Source: Pseudomonadota bacterium
GTDB lineage: Bacteria > Pseudomonadota > Gammaproteobacteria > Burkholderiales > Thiobacillaceae
Length of the DNA: 19,400 nucleotides
Reading direction: 5' to 3'
Assembly (NCBI GenBank): GCA_021836225.1
Contig: JAKBJA010000014.1
Coordinates: 1 to 19,400, forward strand
Below are positions 7,477-14,369 of this stretch, one piece after another. Both the position numbers and the translations under genes were made by a program. A model generated the notes under the pieces. That model saw only the letters and a program-made list of their open reading frames with translations, searched no databases and was not told the DNA's origin. Each line of letters opens with the position of its first letter. Position 1 is the stretch's first letter.

Positions 7477-8778
7477 ATGATGAAATCAGACCCGATGTCA
7501 AAGGCTGTAAATAAAACCTTCGCGACTGCACTGGCGGTGACTGTTTTCTCGCAGCCCGCCCTGGCTGCCGAAGCGACCTCTGCCGGTACGCCTGATCTGG
7601 CGTCGATCAAACAGCAACTGGATGAGCAATCCAGGGAGCTGGCGGAACAGCAGCGACAACTGGCGGCGGATCTGAAAAAGCTGGAAACCCACAAGCGGGC
7701 GCTGGATGACAGCCAGCGCCGACTGGAGTCGCTGCGACGGCAGCTGGGCATGGCGCCGAACGAGCAGCAGGTCGCAAGCGCCGACCTGGCAGTTTTGTCT
7801 GGCGGCCAGTCGTCGGCGAGCAGCCAGGACATCGGCACGGTGGATGTGGGAACGCTTTTCGCGCAACCCACCATCCTCACCCCCCAGGGCACGCTGGTAT
7901 TTGAACCCTCCCTGCAGTATGCCTTCAGTTCCTCGGACCGTGTTTCGATCGTCGGCTACAGCATCCTGCCGGCCCTGGTGATCGGCCTCATCGACGTGCG
8001 CAGCGTCAAGCGCAGTACCTGGATCGCTTCCGCCGGCCTGCGTTACGGCCTGACCAACCGGCTGGAAATCGAGGCCAAGCTTCCTTACGTCTATCGCAAC
8101 GATGACACCATCAGCCGGCCCCTCAATTTGAACTCCGCTGCTGCCGAAAGACTATTCAGCGCCGATGGTAATGGGCTGGGCGACATCGAGCTGGCTGCGC
8201 GCTACCAGCTCAACCTGCCCAAAGGGAACGATCCCTTCTATGTTGCCGGCCTGCGCCTGAAAACCCGCACCGGCAAAGACCCGTTCGAGGTTGAATATCT
8301 CGAGGCCAGCAGCCCTCAAAATTTCGGCACGTTTCAAAAGGAGCTGCCTACCGGCTCGGGCTTCTACAGCCTGCAGCCCAGTCTGAGCGCAGTCCTGCCA
8401 ACCGACCCGGCGGTATTTTTCGGCGGCATCAACTATCTGTGGAACATCAAGCGTGACGTGAATAAAGAGGTGGGTGGACCTGGTAACTTTGTCGGGGAAG
8501 TGGATCCGGGCGACTCCATCGGCATCAACCTGGGCATGGGTCTTTCGCTCAATGAAAGAAGCGCCTTCAGCATCGGCTATGAACACACCTGGATCGGCAA
8601 GACCAAGGTGGATGACACCAGTCCCGATACCGCGACCTCGACCCAGCTGGCCAGCCTGCTGGTGGGCTACTCCTACAAGCTGGGCAAGACCACCAACTTC
8701 AATCTGTCCATCGGTGCCGGTCTGACGGAAGACACGCCGGACACCCAGATCACCGTGCGCTTGCCAATCCGCTTTTAG
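7477..8778 (+). CDS. FapF-like outer-membrane beta-barrel exporter with N-terminal coiled coil
   Basis: A 433-aa protein: Sec signal peptide (1-30, ending QPALA), a strong Gln/Leu/Arg coiled coil (about 41-91, e.g. QQLDEQSRELAEQQRQLAAD), a linker, and a beta-barrel from about 135 to the end. The barrel has alternating strands (FEPSLQYAFSSS; GLRYGLTNRLEIEAKLPYVY; SAFSIGYEHTWIGK) and the C-terminal Phe of outer-membrane proteins. Length and order match FapF, the trimeric pore exporting Pseudomonas functional amyloid, whose coiled coil precedes a plug and barrel. It converges on an operon with a C39 peptidase and candidate fibre proteins, which supports an export role. No sigma-54 site was found upstream. 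The 240 bp before it hold only the 12-bp palindrome ACCCCCGGGGGT (7305-7316) and TGAAATTCA (7444-7452). Many relatives are annotated merely as 'transporter'. Confidence 0.7.
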   Translation: MMKSDPMSKAVNKTFATALAVTVFSQPALAAEATSAGTPDLASIKQQLDEQSRELAEQQRQLAADLKKLETHKRALDDSQRRLESLRRQLGMAPNEQQVASADLAVLSGGQSSASSQDIGTVDVGTLFAQPTILTPQGTLVFEPSLQYAFSSSDRVSIVGYSILPALVIGLIDVRSVKRSTWIASAGLRYGLTNRLEIEAKLPYVYRNDDTISRPLNLNSAAAERLFSADGNGLGDIELAARYQLNLPKGNDPFYVAGLRLKTRTGKDPFEVEYLEASSPQNFGTFQKELPTGSGFYSLQPSLSAVLPTDPAVFFGGINYLWNIKRDVNKEVGGPGNFVGEVDPGDSIGINLGMGLSLNERSAFSIGYEHTWIGKTKVDDTSPDTATSTQLASLLVGYSYKLGKTTNFNLSIGAGLTEDTPDTQITVRLPIRF

Positions 8779-8810
8779 GCGCACGGTGTTGCCAGCAACA
8801 GGCAACAAAG

Positions 8811-8841
8811 AACAAAGCCAGGCAATGCCTGGCTTTGTTTT
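8811..8841 (+). terminator. intrinsic terminator after the FapF-like gene
   Basis: The near-perfect inverted repeat AACAAAGCCAGGCA / TGCCTGGCTTTGTT around a single central A (8811-8839) is followed by T residues. It lies between convergent genes and may also stop the minus-strand operon. Confidence 0.85.
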
Positions 8842-8865
8842 CGGGAGGGGGCGGTGCGCTGTTAG

Positions 8866-9477
8866 CTAACGTATTCCGGCGGCCAGTGCCTGGTTGAGCG
8901 CGGCGTCCAGCCGCATCGCAGCGGCGGCGCTCTGGATCGACAGGGTCGCGTTCAGTATCGTGAGGTTGCGGATGACCTGATCGTTCACCGTATTCTGGAT
9001 CACCGTGTTGAGCGAACTCAGTGACTCGGGCAGGGTGAATACATTGCCGGTTCCGTTCTGGACCAGGGTGATGATGCCCTGATTGTTGATTACCTGGGAG
9101 GCCACGATGGGGGTGAGCGCCGCTTCTGCCGGTGTTGCGGCGGACACTGGCAGGGCTGCGTTCTCTGCTCGGGTTGAGGGCTGCGTTGAGGCCGCCAATG
9201 CTGCGGCAGCCGGCGCAGGGTTGGCAGCGATGAGCTGGAGCGGATTGAGCTTCATGGATGACACCAGTTCTCCATTGATGTAGGTGAGCTGCTCCAGGGA
9301 AAAGGCCAGCATCAGTTGCATGCCGTTGAAGTTGAATTCAAATCCCCCGCGCATCCTGTCTAGCTCCTCATCGCTGGCGGCAGCATAGCCCTCGAAGGCC
9401 GGAAAGGCGGCCTGCACCGCGCCGCAGATGAGCATGCCGATGAGCATCAGCAGCTTGCGTATGAAATGTGGGCACAT
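8866..9477 (-). CDS. secreted protein with double-glycine leader and Fap/curlin-like C-terminal motif
   Basis: A 203-aa protein with a Sec signal peptide (about 1-23, GAVQA). A short propeptide with the double-glycine motif SDEELDRMRGG (35-45) comes next. Counting Gly45 as -1, it has Ser-11, Glu-8, Leu-7, Met-4 and GG at -2/-1, the signature cut by C39 peptidases. The mature part is strand-prone, then Ala/Pro-rich (about 83-125), then has the Asn/Gln-rich segments GIITLVQNGTGN and NTVIQNTVNDQVIRNLTILN, which resemble the C-termini of the other secreted proteins here. GAGG is well spaced before the ATG. It is the last gene of the operon, 9 bp after the C39 gene. A FapE-like minor component or nucleator is a guess. 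No family name recognised. Confidence 0.7.
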   Translation of the reverse strand: MCPHFIRKLLMLIGMLICGAVQAAFPAFEGYAAASDEELDRMRGGFEFNFNGMQLMLAFSLEQLTYINGELVSSMKLNPLQLIAANPAPAAAALAASTQPSTRAENAALPVSAATPAEAALTPIVASQVINNQGIITLVQNGTGNVFTLPESLSSLNTVIQNTVNDQVIRNLTILNATLSIQSAAAAMRLDAALNQALAAGIR

Positions 9478-9486
9478 GGCGGTACC

Positions 9487-10167
9487 TCAATAGTCGCCGA
9501 CCTGCCGGCGCAACAAGGTCACGTTGGTCATGTCGTTGGGGCCGGTGGCCAGGTCGATCGGGGCTTTTTCACGCACCCGCCAGTCCAAGGGGTGATTGAA
9601 AACAGCCTTCTGGTTAAGGCCGTTGATGACGAAAAGAATCTTGTTCACCATCATTTTCTCGAATTGCCGCTGCGGATAGACGCGTCCGCCCAGCGAGGGA
9701 TCGCCGACGGCGACCTTGCCGTCGCGGATGCCCTTGATGACCACGAAATGGTTGTAGCCGTTGTCGCGCACCAGCGCGATGGCCGGAATGCCCACGCCCT
9801 CCAGTCGCTGAAGGGGCGCGGGATAGCCGTCGGCAGAATAGCCCCGGGCTTCGAGGAAGCGCTTGAGGTCGAGCAGGGAAAATCCCTCGCGACGGATTTT
9901 ATTGTGATCCCCGTTATTCCACATGGTCTTGAAGATGGTGGCCTCGTCGACCGGGTCGCCGTAATGGTAGGTCAGCAGGGTGGAGAGCGCCGCCGAGCCG
10001 CAGCTGAAATCAAGCTTCTGGCGTACCGTCAAACGGAACTGGCGCTCCTTGATACTCATGACATTCACGTTCATGGAGCCGAAACCGGCCCCCGGTATGA
10101 CCACCGATCCCGACCAGACTGGCGGGGCCAGCAGGGGGAGCAGCAGAAAAAGCAGCAGGGCGCGCAC
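9487..10167 (-). CDS. secreted C39-family cysteine peptidase (FapD-like)
   Basis: A 226-aa protein with a hydrophobic Sec signal peptide (about 1-19) and a bacteriocin-processing-type C39 fold. Visible residues: Gln50 and Cys56 in RQKLDFSCGSAALSTLL (oxyanion Gln, nucleophile Cys), His140 in YNHFVVIKG and Asp156 in VGDPSLGG. There is no transporter domain, so it is a stand-alone enzyme acting after Sec export, most likely in the periplasm, like FapD of Pseudomonas. The start is GTG at 10167, overlapping the ribosome region right after the upstream stop (TGA at 10169-10171), so translation is coupled. The two flanking genes encode secreted proteins with GG leaders, the obvious substrates. Confidence 0.85.
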   Translation of the reverse strand: MRALLLFLLLPLLAPPVWSGSVVIPGAGFGSMNVNVMSIKERQFRLTVRQKLDFSCGSAALSTLLTYHYGDPVDEATIFKTMWNNGDHNKIRREGFSLLDLKRFLEARGYSADGYPAPLQRLEGVGIPAIALVRDNGYNHFVVIKGIRDGKVAVGDPSLGGRVYPQRQFEKMMVNKILFVINGLNQKAVFNHPLDWRVREKAPIDLATGPNDMTNVTLLRRQVGDY

Positions 10168-10168
10168 C

Positions 10169-10519
10169 TCACTGCACCTGCAGGTTGAGGATCATGGCAT
10201 TCTGAATCAGTACGTTGTTGCCTGAATTCTGGATCAGCGTGGAGAAGCCGGTACTGCCGGCCAGCGCGCCATCGGTAACGAAGTTGCCGCCTGTTACGGT
10301 ATTCAGGGCGCTGTTCTCGTACAGCGCGGCATCCAGATCGTTGATGTTGGTGATGGTTGCACCGCCACGGTATTCCGACAATGCCGAATCGGAGAGGGCG
10401 CCATCGAAGGCGGCCGTCATTTCACTCGAGTCGCTTGTCGCAGGCGCCTCTTCAGCCCGGGCGGCTTGCCCGACCATGGCCGAACCTGCAGCGAAAAATA
10501 TCAGGATTGCATGTTTCAT
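10169..10519 (-). CDS. small secreted double-glycine-leader protein with curlin-like motif (candidate fibre subunit or nucleator)
   Basis: A 116-aa protein from the ATG at 10519, chosen because AAGGA is 8 nt before it. A longer in-frame reading from 10576 would run through the terminator hairpin and lacks a signal peptide. Residues 1-22 are a Sec signal (GQAARA), 23-53 a propeptide ending LSDSALSEYRGG (42-53) with Leu-12, Ser-11, Leu-7 and GG. The predicted mature peptide is 63 aa, rich in Asn, Thr and Ala, and ends with LIQNSGNNVLIQNAMILNLQ. That QNxGxNxxxQ pattern is close to the curlin repeat and is shared with the upstream glycine-rich protein. A FapB-like nucleator or minor subunit is inferred from context. 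Confidence 0.7.
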   Translation of the reverse strand: MKHAILIFFAAGSAMVGQAARAEEAPATSDSSEMTAAFDGALSDSALSEYRGGATITNINDLDAALYENSALNTVTGGNFVTDGALAGSTGFSTLIQNSGNNVLIQNAMILNLQVQ

Positions 10520-10538
10520 GGCATTCATCCTTCCGGGT

Positions 10539-10571
10539 AAAAACCCGGGACCGCAAACGTGCGGTCCCGGG
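10539..10571 (-). terminator. intrinsic terminator/attenuator inside the fibre operon
   Basis: On the minus strand a perfect 12-bp stem CCCGGGACCGCA / TGCGGTCCCGGG with a 4-nt loop is followed directly by five T. It starts 10 bp after the stop of the glycine-rich gene and lies before the GG-leader gene. It probably ends most transcripts after the first gene, giving excess structural protein, with read-through feeding the three accessory genes. Confidence 0.85.
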
Positions 10572-10580
10572 GTCACACGG

Positions 10581-12416
10581 TTACTGCACTGTCAGGTTGG
10601 CTTGAACGGTCACGCCAATCTGGGTCAGCGCATTGGCTCCGGTGTTTTGCGACACGGAGATGATGCCGGCGCCATTGGTCAGGCTGCTGGAGATGGTGTT
10701 GGAGGCATCGTAGGTGCCGGCGTTGCCGCCATGTGAATCCCCGCCGTTGCCGCCAACCCCGCCGTTGCCTGTGGTGGCCGAGGCCATGGCGCTGCTCGTG
10801 GCGCTGCCGCCCAGACCGCCCGCACCGCCACCGCCGTTGGCGGTTGCAGCGCCGCCGGCACCGCCCGCACCACCGCTACCGCCGGTGCCGCCGGTCGCGC
10901 CTGCGCCGCCCACGCCGCCTGCGCCGGTGCCGCCGGTTCCGGTCGCACCCACTGCGCCGGCGCCGCCGGTGCTGGTGCCGGTCGCACCTACCGCGCCGGT
11001 GCCGCCCGCGCCGCCGGTGCCAGTGGCACCCACCGCGCCTGCGCCACCCAGGCTGGTGCCGGTTGCGCCGGTGCCGGTCGCGCCGGTGCCGGTCGCGCCA
11101 GTCGCGCCATTACCCGCAGTGCTGGTGCCGGTTGCGCCGGTACCGGTTGCGCCAGTGCCGGTCGCCGCGGCTGCACCGCTGCCTGCGGTGTTGGTGCCCG
11201 CCGCGCCGGTACCGGTTGCGCCCGTGCCGGTCGCCCCGGCCGCGCCGGACCCGCCCGCGCCGCCGACGCCCGCGCCACCCGTGTCGGTGCTGGCAGTGCT
11301 GCCGCCGGTAGAGCCACCCCCTGCGCCACCTGTGGCGGTGCCATCATTGCCATTTTCGTTGGCGCTGGCATCGCCGCCATTGGCGCTGGCTAGCCCGCCA
11401 GCGCTCGAGCTGCCGCTGTCGCCGCCAATGCCCTTGCCGCCGTCATCACCATTGCCGCCGGAGCCGCCGGAGCCGTAGCCGCCGGAGCCCAGTCCGCCAA
11501 CGGCATCGCCGTTGCTGCCGCCCGAGCCGCCGGAGCCACCGGACCCCGAGCCGCCGGACCCTGAGCCGCCCGATGCATTGCCGGAACTGCCGCCCGAGCC
11601 GCCGGATCCGCCTGAGCCGCTACCGCCATAGCCCGATCCGCCTGCCACATCGCCGGAACTGCCGCCGGAACCCCCGGAGCCGCCGTGGCCCATGCCGCCG
11701 TCACCGCCGGAACCGCCGGAACCGCCCATGGCTGCCCCGCCGTTGCCGCCGGAGCCGCCTGAACCGCCGTGGCCCATGCCACCCGTGCCACCCCCGGCGT
11801 CGCCGCCGTTTCCGCCCGTGCCGCCGTCGCCTGCGTGGCCGGCCCAGGTGTCGCCACCGATGGCCTTGGCATAACCGCTGCCGCCGTCGCCGCCATATGC
11901 ACCGCTGGCCTGGCTGTTGGCGTTCTGATTAGCATCGCCGGCATTGCCGCCCATGCCGCCATTACCAGCGGTACCGCCGCCGTAGGCGGTGTTGCCGCTT
12001 CCCTCGACGTAGTTGTCGTGCACTTCACCGTTCAGGACGGTGGTTGCCGTTACGCTGGGATTAAAGGAATTGTTGTTCTGGGTGGCCGTGGAAGCATCGC
12101 TGGCCGCGGCTCCAGAACCGTTCTGGTTGGTGTTGATGCTGTTATCGCTGTTATCGCTGTTGTCACTATTGTCGCTGTTGTCGCTATTGTCACTGTTGTC
12201 GCTGTTGTCACTGCTGTCGTTGCCGGAATTCAGGGAGGCAGTTGAAAACTCATTCGCAGCAGCACCCGTTTGCGCACTCTGGTCGGAGGTCGCGGTGGCG
12301 GTCTGCGTCACTGAATCATTTGTGTCGGCAGTGTTATTGGTGGTGGGATTGGCCCAGGCCTGGGCTCCCACGCCCATGGCCATGGCCATGGCTGTCGCTA
12401 AAAGTGTCTTGTTCAT
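10581..12416 (-). CDS. secreted glycine-rich repeat protein, candidate matrix/fibre structural protein
   Basis: A 611-aa protein from the ATG at 12416, chosen because AGGAG lies 7 nt upstream and the Sec signal (1-22, ending AQAWA) begins there. An in-frame reading from 12455 adds 13 residues. After a Thr/Asn/Ser-rich region comes an SDN tripeptide array (about 69-92), then some 430 residues of low-complexity Gly/Ser/Ala/Thr. The first part is of GGSGGSGG type with interspersed Asp, Tyr and His; the later part is built of GATGT pentapeptides in 23-aa units. The C-terminus is different and non-repetitive: GIISVSQNTGANALTQIGV and then QANLTVQ, with curlin-like QNxGxN. No GG leader was found. 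Composition recalls mycobacterial PE_PGRS proteins, but there is no PE domain. First gene of the sigma-54 operon, followed by a terminator. Function is inferred from context only. Confidence 0.75.
   Translation of the reverse strand: MNKTLLATAMAMAMGVGAQAWANPTTNNTADTNDSVTQTATATSDQSAQTGAAANEFSTASLNSGNDSSDNSDNSDNSDNSDNSDNSDNSDNSINTNQNGSGAAASDASTATQNNNSFNPSVTATTVLNGEVHDNYVEGSGNTAYGGGTAGNGGMGGNAGDANQNANSQASGAYGGDGGSGYAKAIGGDTWAGHAGDGGTGGNGGDAGGGTGGMGHGGSGGSGGNGGAAMGGSGGSGGDGGMGHGGSGGSGGSSGDVAGGSGYGGSGSGGSGGSGGSSGNASGGSGSGGSGSGGSGGSGGSNGDAVGGLGSGGYGSGGSGGNGDDGGKGIGGDSGSSSAGGLASANGGDASANENGNDGTATGGAGGGSTGGSTASTDTGGAGVGGAGGSGAAGATGTGATGTGAAGTNTAGSGAAAATGTGATGTGATGTSTAGNGATGATGTGATGTGATGTSLGGAGAVGATGTGGAGGTGAVGATGTSTGGAGAVGATGTGGTGAGGVGGAGATGGTGGSGGAGGAGGAATANGGGGAGGLGGSATSSAMASATTGNGGVGGNGGDSHGGNAGTYDASNTISSSLTNGAGIISVSQNTGANALTQIGVTVQANLTVQ
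11031..11237 (-). repeat. three 69-bp tandem repeats (23-aa GATGT units)
   Basis: Three consecutive 69-bp units at 11237-11169, 11168-11100 and 11099-11031. Each encodes three GATGT-like pentapeptides followed by an 8-residue spacer such as NTAGSGAA or STAGNGAT. Shorter, degenerate copies continue to about 10920. Confidence 0.8.
12141..12221 (-). repeat. 9-bp tandem repeat encoding Ser-Asp-Asn
   Basis: Nine 9-bp units, plus-strand form GTTGTCGCT with A/G variation. They encode (SDN)n near the N-terminus of the glycine-rich protein. The unit is a multiple of three, so slippage would change length but not frame. Confidence 0.9.
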
Positions 12417-12491
12417 TTCCATGCTCCTATGCTGATCGTTGATAACAGGCATCATCCCGAGCCGGTAAAGCCAAGCTCATATGCCCATTAC

Positions 12492-12506
12492 GCAATAGTT
12501 GTGCCA
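12492..12506 (-). promoter_or_regulatory. sigma-54 (-24/-12) promoter of the glycine-rich protein operon
   Basis: Reading the minus strand, TGGCAC (12506-12501), 5 nt, TTGC (12495-12492). This is an exact match to the core consensus with correct GG-N10-GC spacing. Transcription would start near 12480, giving a leader of about 64 nt before the ATG at 12416. A sigma-54 activator gene starts 470 bp away in the opposite direction. Confidence 0.85.
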
Positions 12507-12974
12507 TGCGAATAAGCGATTGAAATAAAAGGATATTGTTTGTTCAATCGCCGTGGGTGGTGGCGATCCAAGGAGAGTGTGTGTTTCAAATGTGAAACGC
12601 GAGCGCGGCAAGCTGCCACAGGCACCCACTGTTTGTTCAATTAAATCAATTGGTTGTTTTCCATGTGCCAGGCTGATCGGAGTTGTCTAGTTTTTAAGGC
12701 GGATTGAGGACGGGACCGAAAGGGCGGGCGCGGCCGAGGTGATCACCCGAAGTCGCGTCACCGTTTTTGCGATTGCAGTCTGTGGACACCAAGATGACGT
12801 GCAGAAAAGTGGTCGCTAGCCATCCGAAAGTTCTCTATTCATAAATGTGAACTACAGTGAGTTGTCGAGGCCGATTCATAGCAAAGGAATAGAGACAGGC
12901 CTGGCACGGGCCAATAAAAATTATGGGTTGGTCGCTGCGGCTAAATGCGGGAGGGGGATGGACTAGGAGAGCAA
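12507..12974. promoter_or_regulatory. divergent regulatory region with candidate activator-binding sites
   Basis: A 468-bp AT-richer gap with no gene. It holds an inverted repeat GTTTCA-N4-TGAAAC at 12583-12598, about 105-120 bp upstream of the predicted sigma-54 start, the usual enhancer distance. It also has a 12-bp direct repeat TGTTTGTTCAAT at 12537-12548 and 12630-12641, an 8-bp inverted repeat CGATTGAA / TTCAATCG at 12517-12524 and 12543-12550, and the palindrome GGTGATCACC at 12738-12747. AGGAGA at 12965-12970 is the ribosome site of the regulator. I could not identify a convincing promoter for the regulator itself. Confidence 0.5.
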
Positions 12975-14369
12975 ATGTCCGAACGCCTGGTGATTGTGCA
13001 GGCCCCTGCGCCGATGTTCAAACAGCTCAACGGCCTGTTGGCTGAGGCCGGATGGCGCGCGCTGGGGGTGACCGAATTCGAGGCGCTCCCCCAGACGGCG
13101 CGGCAAAACGTGCATGCCGGGGTGGTCCAGTTGAATGAAGGCAACGAGGCTGGGCTTAATGGCCTGGAGGAATTGATGGCAGGCAGGCCGGACATCGAGT
13201 GGCTTGCATTGGTGCAGCCTGCTTGCTTGTCGAGTGAAGCCTTGCGCAATTTCCTTAGATACCGGTGTTTTGATTTTCATACCCTGCCCATAGACCGGGA
13301 GCGTCTTTTGACCAGCCTGGGCCATGCGGAGGGCAAGGCCAGATTGGTCAGCGTGAACGCGAACAACACCAGGATCACAGGCCGTCACGGCATGATCGGT
13401 CGCAGCGCGGCGATGCTTGGCCTGTATCGCGATATCGAAAAAGCCAGTGGTGTCGATGCGCCGGTCATGATCGGCGGCGAGAGCGGCACCGGCAAGGAAC
13501 TGGTCGCGCGCGCGATTCACCAGTTGTCCCCGCGCCGCGACGGCCCGTTCATCGCGGTCAACTGCGCTGCGCTGCCAGCGCATCTGATCCAGGCCGAGTT
13601 GTATGGCCATGAGAAAGGTGCTTTTACCGGGGCGCATCAACGCAAGATCGGGCGCCTGGAAGCGGCGTCGGGCGGCACGATCTTTCTCGATGAAATCGGT
13701 GATCTGCCGCTGGAGCTGCAAGTCAACCTCCTGCGTGTGCTGCAGGACAGCGTAATCGAACGCCTGGGCTCCACCCGTGAAATCCGTCTCGATGTGCGGG
13801 TGATCGCCGCCAGCCATGTGGAACTGGAGCAGGCGGTGACAGAGGGCCACTTTCGTACCGATCTGTATTACCGAATCAACGTGCTGCGGCTCAATTCGCC
13901 GCCGCTCCGCGAACGGGATGGCGACGTGGAATTGCTGGCGCGTGCCTATTTCGACACGTTCTCGAAGGAATCCAGAGGCGTGGTGCGGGGGTTCAGCTGT
14001 CAGGCCATGCAAGTCATGGCCAACTACGAATGGCCGGGGAATGTCCGCGAGTTGATCAACCGGGTGCGCCAGGCAGTGATTCTGAGCGAAAACCGGCTGC
14101 TGACACCGGGTGATCTGGGGCTGGAAAAACGGGTAACCAGCAATGGCTTGCTGACGCTGGAAGAAGCCCGTTCACGTGCCGAACAGGACACGATCCGCCG
14201 CGCGTTGCGGCGCAATCAGAACAACGTCACCGCGGCGGCCCGCCAGCTCGGCGTGTCCAGGGCCACGTTCTACCGGCTGTTGGAACGCGCCTCGAATGTC
14301 GATGATGCGCACCGGCGGACCGGTTTCGATTTCGGGAAACCGGGCGCATTTCAACTCCGGCCGGATTAG
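12975..14369 (+). CDS. VpsR-type sigma-54-dependent transcriptional activator
   Basis: A 464-aa enhancer-binding protein. Residues 1-125 are an atypical receiver-like domain resembling Vibrio VpsR (IEWLALVQPACLSS, FDFHTLPIDRERLLTSLGH). The AAA+ domain has Walker A GESGTGKE (168-175), GAFTGA (215-220), Walker B GGTIFLDEIGD (233-243) and WPGNVREL (353-360). A Fis-type helix-turn-helix (about 416-437, NNVTAAARQLGVSRATFYRL) is followed by a 27-residue tail. VpsR itself has a degenerate GAFTGA region. Here it is intact, which predicts real contact with sigma-54 RNA polymerase. The start at 12975 follows AGGAGA. An in-frame ATG at 12945 lacks a site. It lies divergent from the fibre operon that has the sigma-54 promoter, so it is the likely activator. 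VpsR binds c-di-GMP; whether this protein does is unknown. Confidence 0.88.
   Translation: MSERLVIVQAPAPMFKQLNGLLAEAGWRALGVTEFEALPQTARQNVHAGVVQLNEGNEAGLNGLEELMAGRPDIEWLALVQPACLSSEALRNFLRYRCFDFHTLPIDRERLLTSLGHAEGKARLVSVNANNTRITGRHGMIGRSAAMLGLYRDIEKASGVDAPVMIGGESGTGKELVARAIHQLSPRRDGPFIAVNCAALPAHLIQAELYGHEKGAFTGAHQRKIGRLEAASGGTIFLDEIGDLPLELQVNLLRVLQDSVIERLGSTREIRLDVRVIAASHVELEQAVTEGHFRTDLYYRINVLRLNSPPLRERDGDVELLARAYFDTFSKESRGVVRGFSCQAMQVMANYEWPGNVRELINRVRQAVILSENRLLTPGDLGLEKRVTSNGLLTLEEARSRAEQDTIRRALRRNQNNVTAAARQLGVSRATFYRLLERASNVDDAHRRTGFDFGKPGAFQLRPD

Noticed and set aside
10520..10576. Upstream extension of the small GG-leader protein to 10576
   Set aside because: It would translate through the terminator hairpin and bury the signal peptide. 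AAGGA is correctly spaced for the ATG at 10519.
10714..11478. Proline-rich 254-aa open frame on the plus strand
   Set aside because: It is the antisense of the Gly-rich repeat gene (GGC/GCC codons read as Pro/Ala). No signal peptide or ribosome site.
12141..12221. Possible CRISPR-like array
   Set aside because: The repeats are 9 bp, contiguous with no spacers, and in frame with a coding region. It is a coding microsatellite.
12013..12435. Plus-strand frame with (LLS)n repeats that looks like a membrane protein
   Set aside because: Antisense reading of the SDN 9-bp repeat and signal-peptide region of the minus-strand gene.
12902..12920. TGGCAC upstream of the regulator gene as a second sigma-54 promoter
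   Set aside because: TGGCAC is present, but the -12 position reads AATAA instead of TTGC, so it does not meet the consensus.
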